From Nonlabens xylanidelens (GTDB lineage Bacteria > Bacteroidota > Bacteroidia > Flavobacteriales > Flavobacteriaceae): DNA of 64,000 nucleotides. Shown in pieces: positions 1 through 9,366 of this stretch (positions are counted from its first letter, which is position 1; each line of letters begins with the position of its first letter). The stretch is taken from the NCBI RefSeq assembly GCF_002934445.1, contig NZ_PTJE01000004.1, positions 62,001-126,000 of the forward strand. Direction: 5' to 3'. The translations under genes and the position numbers were made by a program. The notes under the pieces are model-generated. The model saw nothing but the letters and a program-made list of their open reading frames with translations, searched no databases and was not told where the DNA came from.

Positions 1-431
1 GGAGTTTTGACCCTATAACATTAGGTCACTTTGATATTATAGAGAGAGGTTTAGGCCTTTTTGACGAGATTATTATCGCTATAGGCGTTAATGCCGATAA
101 GAAATACATGTTCTCATTAGAAGAGCGCAAGCGTTTTATAGAAGAGTCTTTTAAACATGAATCAAAGATTAAGGTGATGACCTACTCAGGACTTACCATA
201 GATTTTTGTAAAAAACAAGAAGCTGAATTTATATTAAGAGGCCTGCGTAATCCAGGTGATTTTGAATTTGAAAAAGCCATCGCACACACTAACAGAAAAC
301 TATCTGAAATCGAAACTGTATTTTTACTTACTAGTTCTGGTAAAAGCTACATCTCTTCTTCTATAGTAAGAGATGTCATTAGAAATAATGGTGATTACAC
401 CAGTTTAGTACCAGACACAGTAAGAATATAA
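1..431 (+). CDS. coaD: Phosphopantetheine adenylyltransferase, 5'-truncated by window edge
   Basis: Adenylylates 4'-phosphopantetheine to dephospho-CoA, the penultimate step of coenzyme A synthesis in the cytoplasm. The open frame runs from base 3 without a start and opens with GSFDPITLGHFD, the nucleotide-binding (T/H)xGH-type motif of the family. It ends with an ISSSIVRDV segment matching the conserved ISST-x-VR motif. About 142 residues are visible against a usual 155-165, so only some 10-15 N-terminal residues are missing. The ATG at 108 lies inside the protein and is not the real start. The next gene follows after 2 bases, which suggests co-transcription. Confidence 0.93.
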   Translation, partial: SFDPITLGHFDIIERGLGLFDEIIIAIGVNADKKYMFSLEERKRFIEESFKHESKIKVMTYSGLTIDFCKKQEAEFILRGLRNPGDFEFEKAIAHTNRKLSEIETVFLLTSSGKSYISSSIVRDVIRNNGDYTSLVPDTVRI

Positions 432-433
432 AT

Positions 434-2188
434 ATGAAAAAACTTATAGCACTTTTTACAGCAGCACTTCTTCTCCACTCTTGTAATAAAACTACTCAAA
501 AAGAAGCCATACAAGAAGCCAAAGAATACCCAACTGCTTTTGAACTAGGTAACGGTAATCAAACCGCGACCTATAATGAAGTTATTAAATTTTACAAAGA
601 ACTCTCTACCGACTTTTCTAACATCGAGCTAGAAGAAATAGGTCAGACCGACAGTGGGAAACCTTTGCACTTAATAAGCTTCTCTAAAAATACTATAGAC
701 TGGAATAGTGCTAATGAAGATAAAATTAAAATATTAATAAATAATGGTATCCACCCAGGAGAAAGCGATGGTATAGATGCTACCATGATGCTCATGAGAG
801 ATCTTGCTACAGGTGCTATAGACGCTCCAGAGAATTTAATCTTCAGCACCATTGCCGTTTATAATGTAGGTGGCTCTTTAAATCGCAATTCATCTACACG
901 CACAAATCAAAATGGTCCAGAAGAATATGGTTTTAGAGGTAACGCACGCAATTATGATCTCAATAGGGATTTTATAAAGGCAGACTCGCGCAATGCACTA
1001 GCTTTTTATGAAGTCTACCATAAAATAAATCCAGATATTTTTATTGATAACCATGTAAGTAACGGTGCAGACTACCAGTACACATTAACCCATCTTTTTA
1101 CACAACACAATAAATTAGGCAGTACTACTGGTCATTATTTACATACACAATTACAGCCACAATTAGAAAAAAGACTGGCAGCACGAGAACTTCCTATCAC
1201 GCCTTATGTAAACGTGCACAACGCATCTCCAGTTAAGGGTTTCTCTCAATTCATGGATTACCCTAGATATTCTACTGGATATACCAGCCTGTGGAACACA
1301 CTAGGCATGATGGTAGAAACACACATGTTAAAACCCTACAAAGACAGAGTATTAGGTACAAAAGCTATCATGGAAGAGATGATCCATATAGGATCTGAAA
1401 ATGTAGATACCATAAAGAAAGCTCGCAAGAGTTCCTTTAATAACTTTGAAAACGCAACACATTACACACTCAATTATTCCTTAGATAAAACACAGGCAGA
1501 CACATTAGATTTTCTAGGTTATGAAGCAGTCATAGGAAAGAGTGACGTTACAGGAAATGATTTACTTACATATGATCGCAGTAAACCATTTAATAAAAAA
1601 ACAGTTTATCACAATTACTTTGTAGCAACCGACAGTATATCCATACCAGATTATTATGTAGTACCACAAAGTCAGTGGAAAGTAATTGAATTAATGCGTC
1701 GCAATAACATACAACTAGAGTTTTTAACTAAGGACACTACACTAACAGTAAGTAAATACCGCATAGCAAATTACAAAACAGCTACTAACGCATATGAAGG
1801 TCATTACCCACATAGCGGTATTGATGTAAAAGAAGATGTTGTAGAGTTACGCTTTCGCGAAAGCGATATAATCATCCCAACGCGTCAACCTGGTATTAGA
1901 TATATAATTGAAACTCTAGAACCTGCTGGACCAGATTCTTTCTTTAAATGGAATTACTTTGACACCATTTTACAACAAAAAGAAGGTTTTTCTAGCTATG
2001 TATTTGAAGCTACAGCTCGTAAATTATTGAGTGAAAACAAAGCTCTAAAAAGAGAATTTGACTCCTTAAAAAAGGCCGATCAAAAATTTAAAGAAAACAA
2101 TCACCTACAACTCAACTGGATTCATAAACGAAGTGCAAATTATGAACCAGCACACCTTAATTACCCAATCTACAAATGGAACAAATAA
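434..2188 (+). CDS. M14-family zinc carboxypeptidase-like lipoprotein
   Basis: The 584-residue product opens with a lipoprotein signal (MKKLIALFTAALLLHSC), so it is probably anchored in the periplasm or outer membrane. IHPGESDG (H107, E110) matches the HxxE zinc-binding motif of M14 peptidases. RNYDLNRDF and a later MVETHMLKPYKDR segment fit the remaining substrate and catalytic regions. Bacteroidota M14 lipoproteins of this size are usually listed as peptidases of unknown substrate. The C-terminal third (about 400-584) has no motif I recognise. The in-frame palindrome at 1850-1865 encodes LRFRESD. The gene's stop overlaps the next start (TAATG), implying translational coupling. Confidence 0.82.
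   Translation: MKKLIALFTAALLLHSCNKTTQKEAIQEAKEYPTAFELGNGNQTATYNEVIKFYKELSTDFSNIELEEIGQTDSGKPLHLISFSKNTIDWNSANEDKIKILINNGIHPGESDGIDATMMLMRDLATGAIDAPENLIFSTIAVYNVGGSLNRNSSTRTNQNGPEEYGFRGNARNYDLNRDFIKADSRNALAFYEVYHKINPDIFIDNHVSNGADYQYTLTHLFTQHNKLGSTTGHYLHTQLQPQLEKRLAARELPITPYVNVHNASPVKGFSQFMDYPRYSTGYTSLWNTLGMMVETHMLKPYKDRVLGTKAIMEEMIHIGSENVDTIKKARKSSFNNFENATHYTLNYSLDKTQADTLDFLGYEAVIGKSDVTGNDLLTYDRSKPFNKKTVYHNYFVATDSISIPDYYVVPQSQWKVIELMRRNNIQLEFLTKDTTLTVSKYRIANYKTATNAYEGHYPHSGIDVKEDVVELRFRESDIIIPTRQPGIRYIIETLEPAGPDSFFKWNYFDTILQQKEGFSSYVFEATARKLLSENKALKREFDSLKKADQKFKENNHLQLNWIHKRSANYEPAHLNYPIYKWNK
1850..1865. repeat. Iterated palindrome copy 1
   Basis: Exact CGCTTTCGCGAAAGCG inside the M14 peptidase gene, read in frame as RFRES. 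It is the first of 19 copies in the window. Confidence 0.95.
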
Positions 2189-3009
2189 TGAAAAAAACAG
2201 CCCTAATTCTATGTTGTGCAGCATTACTATCCTGTAATGAATCAAAAAAAACTGAAATAGAAAAACCACAGATAGAAGTCCAAATAACTGGAGAAATATC
2301 TCATGAAATTCTAAATAAAAAGATAGAGTGTGACGCAACATCATACGACTATTCTATTCCTAATTTTAATTCTAATACAGATGCTGACCTTGTTTTAAAT
2401 CATGAAATTACCAGCTTAATTACCCAAGACTTTATAGATGTGACCTATGCAAAGGGTACTCCTTTAAAATCTCTTTTTGAAACATTCACATCGCGTAGAG
2501 AACGCATATTATGTGATGATAAAAAAAATGAGGGCTTTACCCAATTAGAGACACTATTTGTAACTGACAATACTCAATTCACTAGTTATGAAATAGAATA
2601 TAGTAAAACAAATAGCAAAGGAAGAATCCTAAAAACGTATTTAAAGCCAGAGCTCAAAGAAATATATCTTAACGATCTTATCCCTGAAGAAAAAAGAAGA
2701 GATGTTAAAATAATTTTTGACGCAAATTTACAACAGGCAGTTGCAAACCTAGCACTAGAATTACCTGAAGGAGAAATACAGAATAGGTTTACTGAACATG
2801 TATTAAATAAGGTCTTCCAATTTGAAACCGCAGATTTTCAAAACACCGGTCTATCTCTTGATTTCAAAAGTGACGTTTCTAAAAAAATAAGAGTATCTAA
2901 AACAGTTGAATTACCTAAAGAATTTGATTTTTTAAACAACACGATAGTAATAGAAATAAACGCTTTTGAGTTAAGCCATTACTTAGACCTTTCTCGCGTT
3001 ATCGACTAA
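2188..3009 (+). CDS. Hypothetical lipoprotein, DUF3298/RsiV-like fold suspected
   Basis: Start chosen at the ATG that overlaps the previous stop; an ATG four codons earlier would spoil the signal. MKKTALILCCAALLSC is a clear lipoprotein signal with lipidation at the Cys. The rest, about 255 residues, is soluble. A segment around NHEITSLITQDF, an acidic middle part and a C-terminal region resemble the DUF4163/DUF3298 secreted proteins of Bacteroidota, but this is weak and by eye only. The end overlaps the convergent NUDIX gene by 27 bases. I cannot assign a function. Confidence 0.6.
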   Translation: MKKTALILCCAALLSCNESKKTEIEKPQIEVQITGEISHEILNKKIECDATSYDYSIPNFNSNTDADLVLNHEITSLITQDFIDVTYAKGTPLKSLFETFTSRRERILCDDKKNEGFTQLETLFVTDNTQFTSYEIEYSKTNSKGRILKTYLKPELKEIYLNDLIPEEKRRDVKIIFDANLQQAVANLALELPEGEIQNRFTEHVLNKVFQFETADFQNTGLSLDFKSDVSKKIRVSKTVELPKEFDFLNNTIVIEINAFELSHYLDLSRVID

Positions 3010-3600
3010 CATATCATCAGGAAAAAGCTCTCTAATGTTAGCATAAGAATCTTTTAATGCCATGGTAGCCATTTCTTTATTAAGCCATACCGCTTTATCG
3101 ATTCCCTCTTTCTTTTGAGGTTTTAATTTTTTCACAGAGTCTGTTTCCATAATAAACCAGTGGGTAAGCTTTAATTTAAGCTTGCCCTTTCTGGAAAAAG
3201 TATGATACGTATGACCTAGGTAATTAGTGATCGCTAGATTTTTAACACCAGTTTCTTCTTCCACTTCTCTTATAGAAGTTTCTTCAATAGTTTCTCCGTC
3301 TTCTGCCTTACCCTTTGGGAGGTCCCATTTTCCATTGCGGTGAATAAAAAGGAAATCATTTTCTTGATTTAAAACCAGTCCACCTCCTGCAATAACAATA
3401 GGCAGTAGTTTATGAAGTCTCTTTAAAAGCTTAGATTTATTTTTAGAATACAATACGACATTTGTAAGTTCTTTATTTTCAATCTGTTCTACCAGTTTAT
3501 GAAAATCAACCTTTTTAATATTAAAGGTATTATGATCTTTAAAATTGCTTTTATCTGAAGTGACGATTATAGCCACCTCTTTCACAAAAACTTTATACAT
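2983..3600 (-). CDS. NUDIX hydrolase
   Basis: Hydrolyses a nucleoside diphosphate linked to another moiety; the substrate is not predictable. The full NUDIX box is present at about residues 97-119: G-x5-E-x7-REVEEETGV, starting at GKAEDGE. The domain starts after an N-terminal extension of about 65 residues, a layout common in flavobacterial NUDIX proteins that begin MYKVFV. I chose the ATG at 3600; an ATG at 3609 would add MAQ and overlap the start of pyrE. It is divergent from pyrE, whose -7 element falls inside the 5' end of this gene. Confidence 0.88.
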   Translation of the reverse strand: MYKVFVKEVAIIVTSDKSNFKDHNTFNIKKVDFHKLVEQIENKELTNVVLYSKNKSKLLKRLHKLLPIVIAGGGLVLNQENDFLFIHRNGKWDLPKGKAEDGETIEETSIREVEEETGVKNLAITNYLGHTYHTFSRKGKLKLKLTHWFIMETDSVKKLKPQKKEGIDKAVWLNKEMATMALKDSYANIRELFPDDMLVDNARKV

Positions 3601-3603
3601 TTG
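3596..3603 (+). promoter_or_regulatory. -7 promoter element of pyrE
   Basis: TACATTTG matches the Bacteroidota -7 consensus TAnnTTTG. It ends only 4 bases before the pyrE ATG, so the transcript would begin at or next to the start codon (leaderless). No clear -33 TTG was seen at the right spacing. Confidence 0.55.
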
Positions 3604-3607
3604 TGCC

Positions 3608-4249
3608 ATGGTAAGAGATAAGGATATAGCAATAAAAACTGCTGAGTTATTGTTGCAAATTAAAGCAATTAAACTGCAACCGCAAACACCATTTACTTGG
3701 GCCAGCGGATGGAGTTCACCAATCTACTGTGATAATAGAGTTACTCTATCATATCCAGTGATTAGAAACTTTTTAAGAGAACACCTTGCGGCACGTATAG
3801 AAGAACTATATGGTAAGCCAGATGTTATTGCAGGAGTTGCTACAGGAGCAATAGGAATAGGAATGCTAGTAGCAGACTACATGAACCTTCCTTTCATATA
3901 CGTAAGACCAGAAGCAAAAAAGCACGGTCGCAAGAATCAAATAGAAGGACATCTAGAAAAAGGTCAAAAAGTTGTAGTCGTAGAAGATCTAATAAGTACA
4001 GGTAAAAGTAGCCTAAATGCAGTGGATGCACTTAAGGAAGCTGGCGCTGACGTAAAAGGAATGTTAGCACTTTTCTCTTATGGCTTTGATTTTGCAGTAG
4101 AGAATTTTAAGGAATACAACATAGAGCTAACTACTCTAAGTGATTACAACCATCTTATAGAACAAGCTACACAAGCTGGTCATTTTAAAGATGAAGAAAT
4201 CGAATTATTAAAAAGCTGGAGAAAAGATCCTAGCAACTGGAACGCATAA
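3608..4249 (+). CDS. pyrE: Orotate phosphoribosyltransferase
   Basis: Converts orotate and PRPP to orotidine 5'-phosphate in pyrimidine synthesis. The PRPP-binding signature appears as VVVVEDLISTGKSS, and TWASGWSSPIYCDNR is the usual N-terminal substrate segment. The start at MVRDKDIA gives 213 residues, normal for the family; the longer open frame upstream lies over the divergent NUDIX gene. A TACATTTG element directly before this ATG supports it. An SRPBCC-type gene follows after 9 bases. Confidence 0.95.
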   Translation: MVRDKDIAIKTAELLLQIKAIKLQPQTPFTWASGWSSPIYCDNRVTLSYPVIRNFLREHLAARIEELYGKPDVIAGVATGAIGIGMLVADYMNLPFIYVRPEAKKHGRKNQIEGHLEKGQKVVVVEDLISTGKSSLNAVDALKEAGADVKGMLALFSYGFDFAVENFKEYNIELTTLSDYNHLIEQATQAGHFKDEEIELLKSWRKDPSNWNA

Positions 4250-4258
4250 TTAAACAAG

Positions 4259-4645
4259 ATGAATCTAGAAAGCCGCATTGCAAAAACACAAAAGAATCCT
4301 GAAGATTTATATAACTTTTTAACTAAGGTAGAAAACTTCAAAGAATTAATGCCCGAAGACACTAAGTTTGAATTAAAAGGAGAAGATAAATTCTTATTCG
4401 GTCTTAAAGGCATGCCAGAAATAGCACTAGGCCTAAAAGAAAAAACACCTTTTTCTAAAGTAGTATTGGGTTCTACTAGTGATAAACTAGCATTTACATT
4501 AACTTGTAATATCGATGAAGTAGCAACAGGATCTGAAGCTCAACTCAACTTTGACGGAGACTTTAATGCCATGATGGCGATGATGATTAAAGGCCCAATA
4601 AAAAAGTTTTTAGAACAGCTAGCAAACGGTATTGAAAAGATTTAA
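4259..4645 (+). CDS. SRPBCC-family (START-like) protein
   Basis: The 128-residue cytoplasmic protein begins NLESRIAKTQKNPEDLYNFLTKVENFKELMPED in outline, the opening helix-strand pattern of the SRPBCC ligand-binding fold, and ends in a long helix (PIKKFLEQLANGIEKI). The ligand and role are unknown. Flavobacteria often keep this gene beside pyrE, but no functional tie is established. Its end overlaps the convergent birA by 4 bases. Confidence 0.7.
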   Translation: MNLESRIAKTQKNPEDLYNFLTKVENFKELMPEDTKFELKGEDKFLFGLKGMPEIALGLKEKTPFSKVVLGSTSDKLAFTLTCNIDEVATGSEAQLNFDGDFNAMMAMMIKGPIKKFLEQLANGIEKI

Positions 4646-5349
4646 TACATCCATTTCAATTCTTTAAGATCGTAAATCTTTAACTCATTATCGACTCTTA
4701 AAATTAATTTACCGTCTTTATCTGTACCTTCTACCCTGCCATTAAAAACGGCATTACTAGATTCAAAACTAATTACTTGACGGTATTTAAATAAATATTT
4801 ATTATAATCTTGCGCGACCTTTAAAGGGTCGCGCAAATTGTTTTTAAGAACATTTAAAAAACTTATCAGTAAGACCTCTAGTTCAAATTCTTTGCCTGTT
4901 ATATTTTTTAAAGAAATAGCCTTGGGCAATCCTTCAAATTCGACCTGATTTACGTTAAGACCGATACCTACCACACTACTTGACAAAAAATTGCCAGAAT
5001 AACTATTCTCTATAAGAATACCGGCTAATTTATGATTAACTGACAGTATGTCGTTAGGCCATTTTATTTTTGACTGAATCTGTAAATCATTTTTTAACCA
5101 TTCCACTATACTGACAGATACGACTTGATTAATTAAAAAAGGTGTTAAATCTGAGACACCTTCAGTTATTAATACACTAAATGTCAAGTTTTTACCATCT
5201 TCTGTAACCCATTGAGCACCTTGTTGTCCTTTACCTCTAGTTTGCTTTAAACTATAGATAGCAGTTAGATGTGGGAGCACGCTTTCGCGAAAGCGAGATT
5301 TCAACTCATCATTAGTAGATGTAGTGGCATGTAATTTGACTATGTTCAA
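4642..5349 (-). CDS. birA: Biotin-[acetyl-CoA-carboxylase] ligase
   Basis: Attaches biotin to the acceptor lysine of biotin carboxyl carrier proteins through biotinyl-AMP. Family motifs are TTSTNDEL at the N-terminus, RGKGQQGAQW, KWPNDIL and KLAGILIEN. At 235 residues it is the short form without the N-terminal helix-turn-helix, so it should not repress transcription as E. coli BirA does. The start is TTG at 5349; no in-frame ATG exists before the conserved STN motif. Two palindromes lie inside: the iterated copy at 5280 (RFRES) and a different one at 4810-4836. Confidence 0.92.
   Translation of the reverse strand: MNIVKLHATTSTNDELKSRFRESVLPHLTAIYSLKQTRGKGQQGAQWVTEDGKNLTFSVLITEGVSDLTPFLINQVVSVSIVEWLKNDLQIQSKIKWPNDILSVNHKLAGILIENSYSGNFLSSSVVGIGLNVNQVEFEGLPKAISLKNITGKEFELEVLLISFLNVLKNNLRDPLKVAQDYNKYLFKYRQVISFESSNAVFNGRVEGTDKDGKLILRVDNELKIYDLKELKWMY
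4810..4836. repeat. 27-bp inverted repeat inside birA
   Basis: Arms TTGCGCGACC and GGTCGCGCAA (10 bp, perfect) flank a 7-base centre. It lies in the coding sequence near NLRDPLKV and is unlike the 16-bp iterated palindrome. Confidence 0.85.
5280..5295. repeat. Iterated palindrome copy 2
   Basis: Exact copy inside birA near its N-terminus, read as RFRES in the protein. Confidence 0.95.
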
Positions 5350-5407
5350 AACGAAAATTTATTCGCGAGTTTATGGGATATTTAGCAAATCCAGCTCAAA
5401 AAAAGAA

Positions 5408-5415
5408 TAAATTTG
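5408..5415 (+). promoter_or_regulatory. Putative -7 element upstream of rsfS
   Basis: TAAATTTG matches TAnnTTTG and lies 19 bases before the rsfS ATG, within the divergent birA-rsfS gap. The -33 box is not obvious. Confidence 0.45.
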
Positions 5416-5434
5416 TGAATACAAAAAATATTTG

Positions 5435-5806
5435 ATGACTAAACAAGAAGTTTCTACAGATGCCCTTATCGCACAAATCGTTGCAGGAATAGAGGATGTA
5501 AAAGGAAATAACATAACAATACTTGATTTAAGAGAACTAGAAAACACTGTTACTAGTTATTTTATAATATGCAATGGTAACTCTAACACTCAAGTAAATG
5601 CAATAGTAAACTCAGTTCAAAGAAGAGTACGTAAAGAACTACATGAAAATGCATGGCATGTAGAGGGTACTGACCAAGGAGAATGGGTTTTAATGGATTA
5701 TGTAAACGTAGTAGTTCACGTATTTCAAAAACAAATCAGAGAATATTACGACCTTGAAGAACTTTGGGGCGATGCAAAATCTACAGTTATAGAAAGCACT
5801 TATTAA
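5435..5806 (+). CDS. rsfS: Ribosome silencing factor
   Basis: Binds uL14 on the large ribosomal subunit and blocks joining with the 30S subunit during slow growth. Conserved segments include TSYFIICNGNSNTQVNAI, a central AWHVEGTDQGEWVLMDY and VVHVFQKQIREYYDLEELW. The length of 123 residues is typical. I took the ATG at 5435; the codon before it is a TTG in frame. The gene is followed by ftsH after 18 bases, an arrangement common in Bacteroidota. Confidence 0.93.
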   Translation: MTKQEVSTDALIAQIVAGIEDVKGNNITILDLRELENTVTSYFIICNGNSNTQVNAIVNSVQRRVRKELHENAWHVEGTDQGEWVLMDYVNVVVHVFQKQIREYYDLEELWGDAKSTVIESTY

Positions 5807-5824
5807 TTAAGATCACACCACGTA

Positions 5825-7843
5825 ATGTCAGAAAATCAAAAGAAAGATTCAGATAAAAAACGTCCTAATTTAATGCCTGGACAAGGAAAACCTAAATACA
5901 GTATATGGTGGGTAGTAGTACCTATCGCGCTACTTTTTGTAGGGTACAGTGTATTTAATAGCACGTTTAATCAAACTAAGAAATTAAATTACTTAGAGTT
6001 TTTTAAATCTATAGATGCAAAACAGGTAGACAGTATCGTTGTTGTTAGCAACAGAGGTATCGCTCAAGTATACCTTACTAAAGAGGCTTTAAAACTAGAA
6101 GAACATAAAGCTGCAAAAAAAGACCCTTCTCTAGGAGGCATTAAACTACCTAATTACACGGTAGAATTTGGTGATGCAAAGACTTTTGAAGAAAGATTAA
6201 TTCTTGAAATAAATGAATCTAGCCCAGAAACTAAATTAGTTTTTGATCGTGAAGATGAAGGGATCATCGATCTATTAATTTCCTTTTTACCGTTTATATT
6301 TATCATAGGAATATGGTTATTCTTAATGAGACGTATGAGTGGCGGCGGTGCTGGCGGCGGCGGCGGACAGATTTTCAATATAGGAAAATCAAAAGCTAAA
6401 TTATTTGATCAGAAAACTGATATAAAAACAACATTTAAAGATGTTGCAGGATTAGAAGGTGCTAAGGAAGAAGTACAAGAGATAGTAGATTTCCTTAAAA
6501 ACCCAGAAAAATACACGTCATTAGGTGGTAAAATACCTAAAGGAGCATTACTTGTAGGTTCACCAGGTACTGGTAAAACATTACTTGCTAAGGCTGTTGC
6601 TGGAGAAGCAAAGGTTCCTTTCTTCTCTTTAAGTGGATCTGACTTTGTTGAAATGTTTGTAGGTGTAGGTGCCAGTCGTGTACGTGATTTATTTAAACAA
6701 GCTAAAGAAAAATCACCTGCGATTATCTTTATAGACGAAATAGACGCTATAGGACGTGCGCGTGGAAAATCAAACATGTCTGGTTCTAATGATGAAAGAG
6801 AAAACACGTTAAATCAACTCCTAACAGAAATGGACGGATTTGGTACTAACACTAACGTAATTGTACTAGCCGCTACTAACCGTGCAGATATATTAGATAA
6901 AGCACTTATGCGTGCTGGACGATTTGACAGACAGATTTATGTAGATCTTCCAGATGTAAGAGAACGTGAGCAAATATTTGAAGTGCACTTGAGACCTCTG
7001 AAAAAGGTAGAAAATGAACTAGACACGGCGTTTTTAGCAAAACAAACACCTGGTTTCTCTGGTGCAGATATTGCAAACGTATGTAATGAAGCTGCTCTAA
7101 TCGCAGCAAGAAATGGTAAAAAAGCGGTAGGAAAACAAGATTTCTTAGATGCTGTAGACCGTATAGTAGGTGGACTAGAAAAGAAAAATAAATTAATCAC
7201 ACCGTCAGAAAAGAAAACTATTGCATACCATGAAGCTGGTCACGCAACGGTAAGCTGGATGACTGAACATGCTGCTCCACTAATCAAGGTTACTATAGTA
7301 CCACGCGGGCAGTCACTAGGTGCTGCATGGTATTTACCTGAAGAAAGGCAAATTGTACGTCCAGAGCAAATGCTAGATGAGATGTGTGCTACTATGGGTG
7401 GTCGCGCGGCAGAGAAGGTTATCTTTAACAACATTTCTACAGGTGCTCTTAGTGATCTTGAAAAAGTAACCAAACAAGCAAGAGCTATGGTTACTATTTA
7501 CGGTCTTAATGATAAAGTAGGTAACATTACTTATTACGATTCTAGTGGTCAACAAGAGTATTCTATGACTAAGCCATATAGTGAACAAACTGCTGTAGTT
7601 ATAGATGAAGAAATCTCTAAAATTATAGAAGAGCAATACCAGCGCGCTATCAAGATTCTTGATGAAAATAAAGATAAATTAACTGAGCTAGCTGAAATCC
7701 TTTTAGAGAAAGAGGTAATCTTTAAAGATGATCTAGAAAAAATATTTGGAAAAAGACCATTTATTAAGGAAGAAGCCATCTCTTTAAAATCGTCTAATCG
7801 ACCTGTTTTAAACAGTACTCCATCTGTGGATGAAGAAGAATAG
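5825..7843 (+). CDS. ftsH: ATP-dependent zinc metalloprotease FtsH
   Basis: Membrane-anchored AAA+ protease that degrades unassembled or regulatory membrane and cytosolic proteins. Two N-terminal membrane segments (about 26-44 and 152-170) enclose a periplasmic domain. A Gly-rich linker is followed by Walker A GSPGTGKT (245-252), Walker B IIFIDEID, the second region of homology with [17 protein letters not shown], and the zinc site HEAGH (469-473). At 672 residues it is full length. It stands between rsfS and a LUD-domain gene and heads a run of lipid genes, which fits FtsH control of lipid synthesis in other bacteria (inference). Confidence 0.97.
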   Translation: MSENQKKDSDKKRPNLMPGQGKPKYSIWWVVVPIALLFVGYSVFNSTFNQTKKLNYLEFFKSIDAKQVDSIVVVSNRGIAQVYLTKEALKLEEHKAAKKDPSLGGIKLPNYTVEFGDAKTFEERLILEINESSPETKLVFDREDEGIIDLLISFLPFIFIIGIWLFLMRRMSGGGAGGGGGQIFNIGKSKAKLFDQKTDIKTTFKDVAGLEGAKEEVQEIVDFLKNPEKYTSLGGKIPKGALLVGSPGTGKTLLAKAVAGEAKVPFFSLSGSDFVEMFVGVGASRVRDLFKQAKEKSPAIIFIDEIDAIGRARGKSNMSGSNDERENTLNQLLTEMDGFGTNTNVIVLAATNRADILDKALMRAGRFDRQIYVDLPDVREREQIFEVHLRPLKKVENELDTAFLAKQTPGFSGADIANVCNEAALIAARNGKKAVGKQDFLDAVDRIVGGLEKKNKLITPSEKKTIAYHEAGHATVSWMTEHAAPLIKVTIVPRGQSLGAAWYLPEERQIVRPEQMLDEMCATMGGRAAEKVIFNNISTGALSDLEKVTKQARAMVTIYGLNDKVGNITYYDSSGQQEYSMTKPYSEQTAVVIDEEISKIIEEQYQRAIKILDENKDKLTELAEILLEKEVIFKDDLEKIFGKRPFIKEEAISLKSSNRPVLNSTPSVDEEE

Positions 7844-7908
7844 TTTGCTAGCATAAGTAATAGTAACTATATTTACATTTCATCCCTAAATTAATGCTGT
7901 CATAGGCA

Positions 7909-8526
7909 ATGAGTATATTTAAAAAGTTTTTCAAGAAATCCACTGAATCTAAACCTGTTGAAGGTTCTGGACCGGAACGTTCTAAATATATGCCAGAAGA
8001 AAAACCTCCTCTAGATGAGGAGTTTATTCATAATTTCCAGCATCAAGGTGGTAGATTTCTTTATGCCATAGATGAAAAAGAAATTCAGCAACATTTTGAA
8101 GATATTCTTGTAGAGCACGATTATTTTGAAAAGAATGTTTTGTGTTTTGATCACGAACTAAGCAAACGTTTTCAGGGTTTCAATCTTAATTTTTCATCTA
8201 CAAAGCTAGATGGAGAATTTTTCTTAGGAACTTGTGAAAACGTTATTGCAAATAATGGAGCCATACTTTTTTCTTCTAGACAGATTAAAGAAACTAAACC
8301 AGCTGAGTTACCAGACACTTATGTAATTCTAGCCAGCACTAGTCAGATAGTCGAATCTATAGGAGAAGGATTGAGAGGTATTAAACATAATAGTAAAGCT
8401 CATATTCCTACAAATATCACGACGCTTAAAAACTTTAAAGAAAAAGTTCTTAAACAAGAAAAAGATTTAATGGACTACGGTACACCTAATAAAAGAGTAT
8501 ATCTTTTACTTTTAGAAGACTTGTAA
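7909..8526 (+). CDS. LUD-domain (LutC/YkgG-like) protein
   Basis: The 205-residue cytoplasmic protein has the pattern of the LUD domain: a middle segment with FFLGTCENVIANNGAILFSSRQ and a C-terminal TYVILASTSQIVESIGEGLRGI. LUD proteins include lactate-utilisation factors, but this gene has no LutA/LutB partners here, so the function is open. Flavobacteria commonly keep it between ftsH and cdsA. The first 40 residues are charged and low in complexity. Its stop is adjacent to the cdsA start, so the two are likely coupled. Confidence 0.75.
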   Translation: MSIFKKFFKKSTESKPVEGSGPERSKYMPEEKPPLDEEFIHNFQHQGGRFLYAIDEKEIQQHFEDILVEHDYFEKNVLCFDHELSKRFQGFNLNFSSTKLDGEFFLGTCENVIANNGAILFSSRQIKETKPAELPDTYVILASTSQIVESIGEGLRGIKHNSKAHIPTNITTLKNFKEKVLKQEKDLMDYGTPNKRVYLLLLEDL

Positions 8527-9366
8527 ATGAGAGAATTAATAACTCGTTCCATATCAGGAATCGTTTACGTTTCCTTAGTGGTATTAAGCGCTCTATTTTC
8601 TAGGGATGTATTTATCGTTTTATTTTGTGTATTTGCATTTATCTGCCTTCTAGAATTAATGCCAATGATTAGGCTTAAACAGTGGTTTATATACCCTATT
8701 CTACCTATTGCCTATTATTTCATTGTGTGGAAAAGCGTATCGATGGAATTTATTTATGTCCTACTAGGTGCTACTTTATTAGTAAACATTTACTTGATAA
8801 GAGATCTAGTACTGGTAGATAGGATTGCACTATTTAACACAAAAAAACACATCATTGCTTTATTGTATCTTATAGGTAGTAGTTTATTTCTAGCACTCAT
8901 ACCAGATGTTGTAGAACAACTGGACCTAGTAACACCAAAGTATCAACCAGAATTATTAATTGGTATTTTTGCTATTATCTGGACCAACGACAGTTTTGCC
9001 TATCTGTTTGGTAAAAACTTTGGTAAGCACAAATTAATGAAGCGCATATCACCCAAAAAAACTATTGAAGGTTTTTTAGGTGGCCTAGTTATGGCAATTG
9101 CAGCAGGTGCTGGCCTTTATTACTACCTACTTTATATAGGTATCATTAACTATACTGTTTGGGACTGGATGATTATCGCATTTGTAGTAGCATTTTTTGG
9201 TACCATAGGAGACTTAATACAAAGTAAAATTAAAAGACAGGCCGAGGTGAAGGACAGCGGTAGTATAATGCCTGGACATGGTGGTATTTTTGACCGTATG
9301 GATAGTATTATATTTGCAGCCCCATTTGCTTACGCAACATTTATAATTATCAATCATGTTTCATAA
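8527..9366 (+). CDS. cdsA: Phosphatidate cytidylyltransferase
   Basis: Makes CDP-diacylglycerol from phosphatidate and CTP, the branch point of phospholipid synthesis in the inner membrane. About eight hydrophobic segments are visible. The C-terminal CDP signature is complete: SKIKRQAEVKDSGSIMPGHG followed by GIFDRMDS. Length 279 residues is normal. It overlaps the downstream phosphatidylserine decarboxylase by 11 bases, consistent with a lipid operon. Confidence 0.95.
   Translation: MRELITRSISGIVYVSLVVLSALFSRDVFIVLFCVFAFICLLELMPMIRLKQWFIYPILPIAYYFIVWKSVSMEFIYVLLGATLLVNIYLIRDLVLVDRIALFNTKKHIIALLYLIGSSLFLALIPDVVEQLDLVTPKYQPELLIGIFAIIWTNDSFAYLFGKNFGKHKLMKRISPKKTIEGFLGGLVMAIAAGAGLYYYLLYIGIINYTVWDWMIIAFVVAFFGTIGDLIQSKIKRQAEVKDSGSIMPGHGGIFDRMDSIIFAAPFAYATFIIINHVS

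Noticed and set aside
6409-6807. A 132-codon minus-strand frame within ftsH
   Set aside because: Shadow of the AAA+ domain; composition reflects the complementary strand only.
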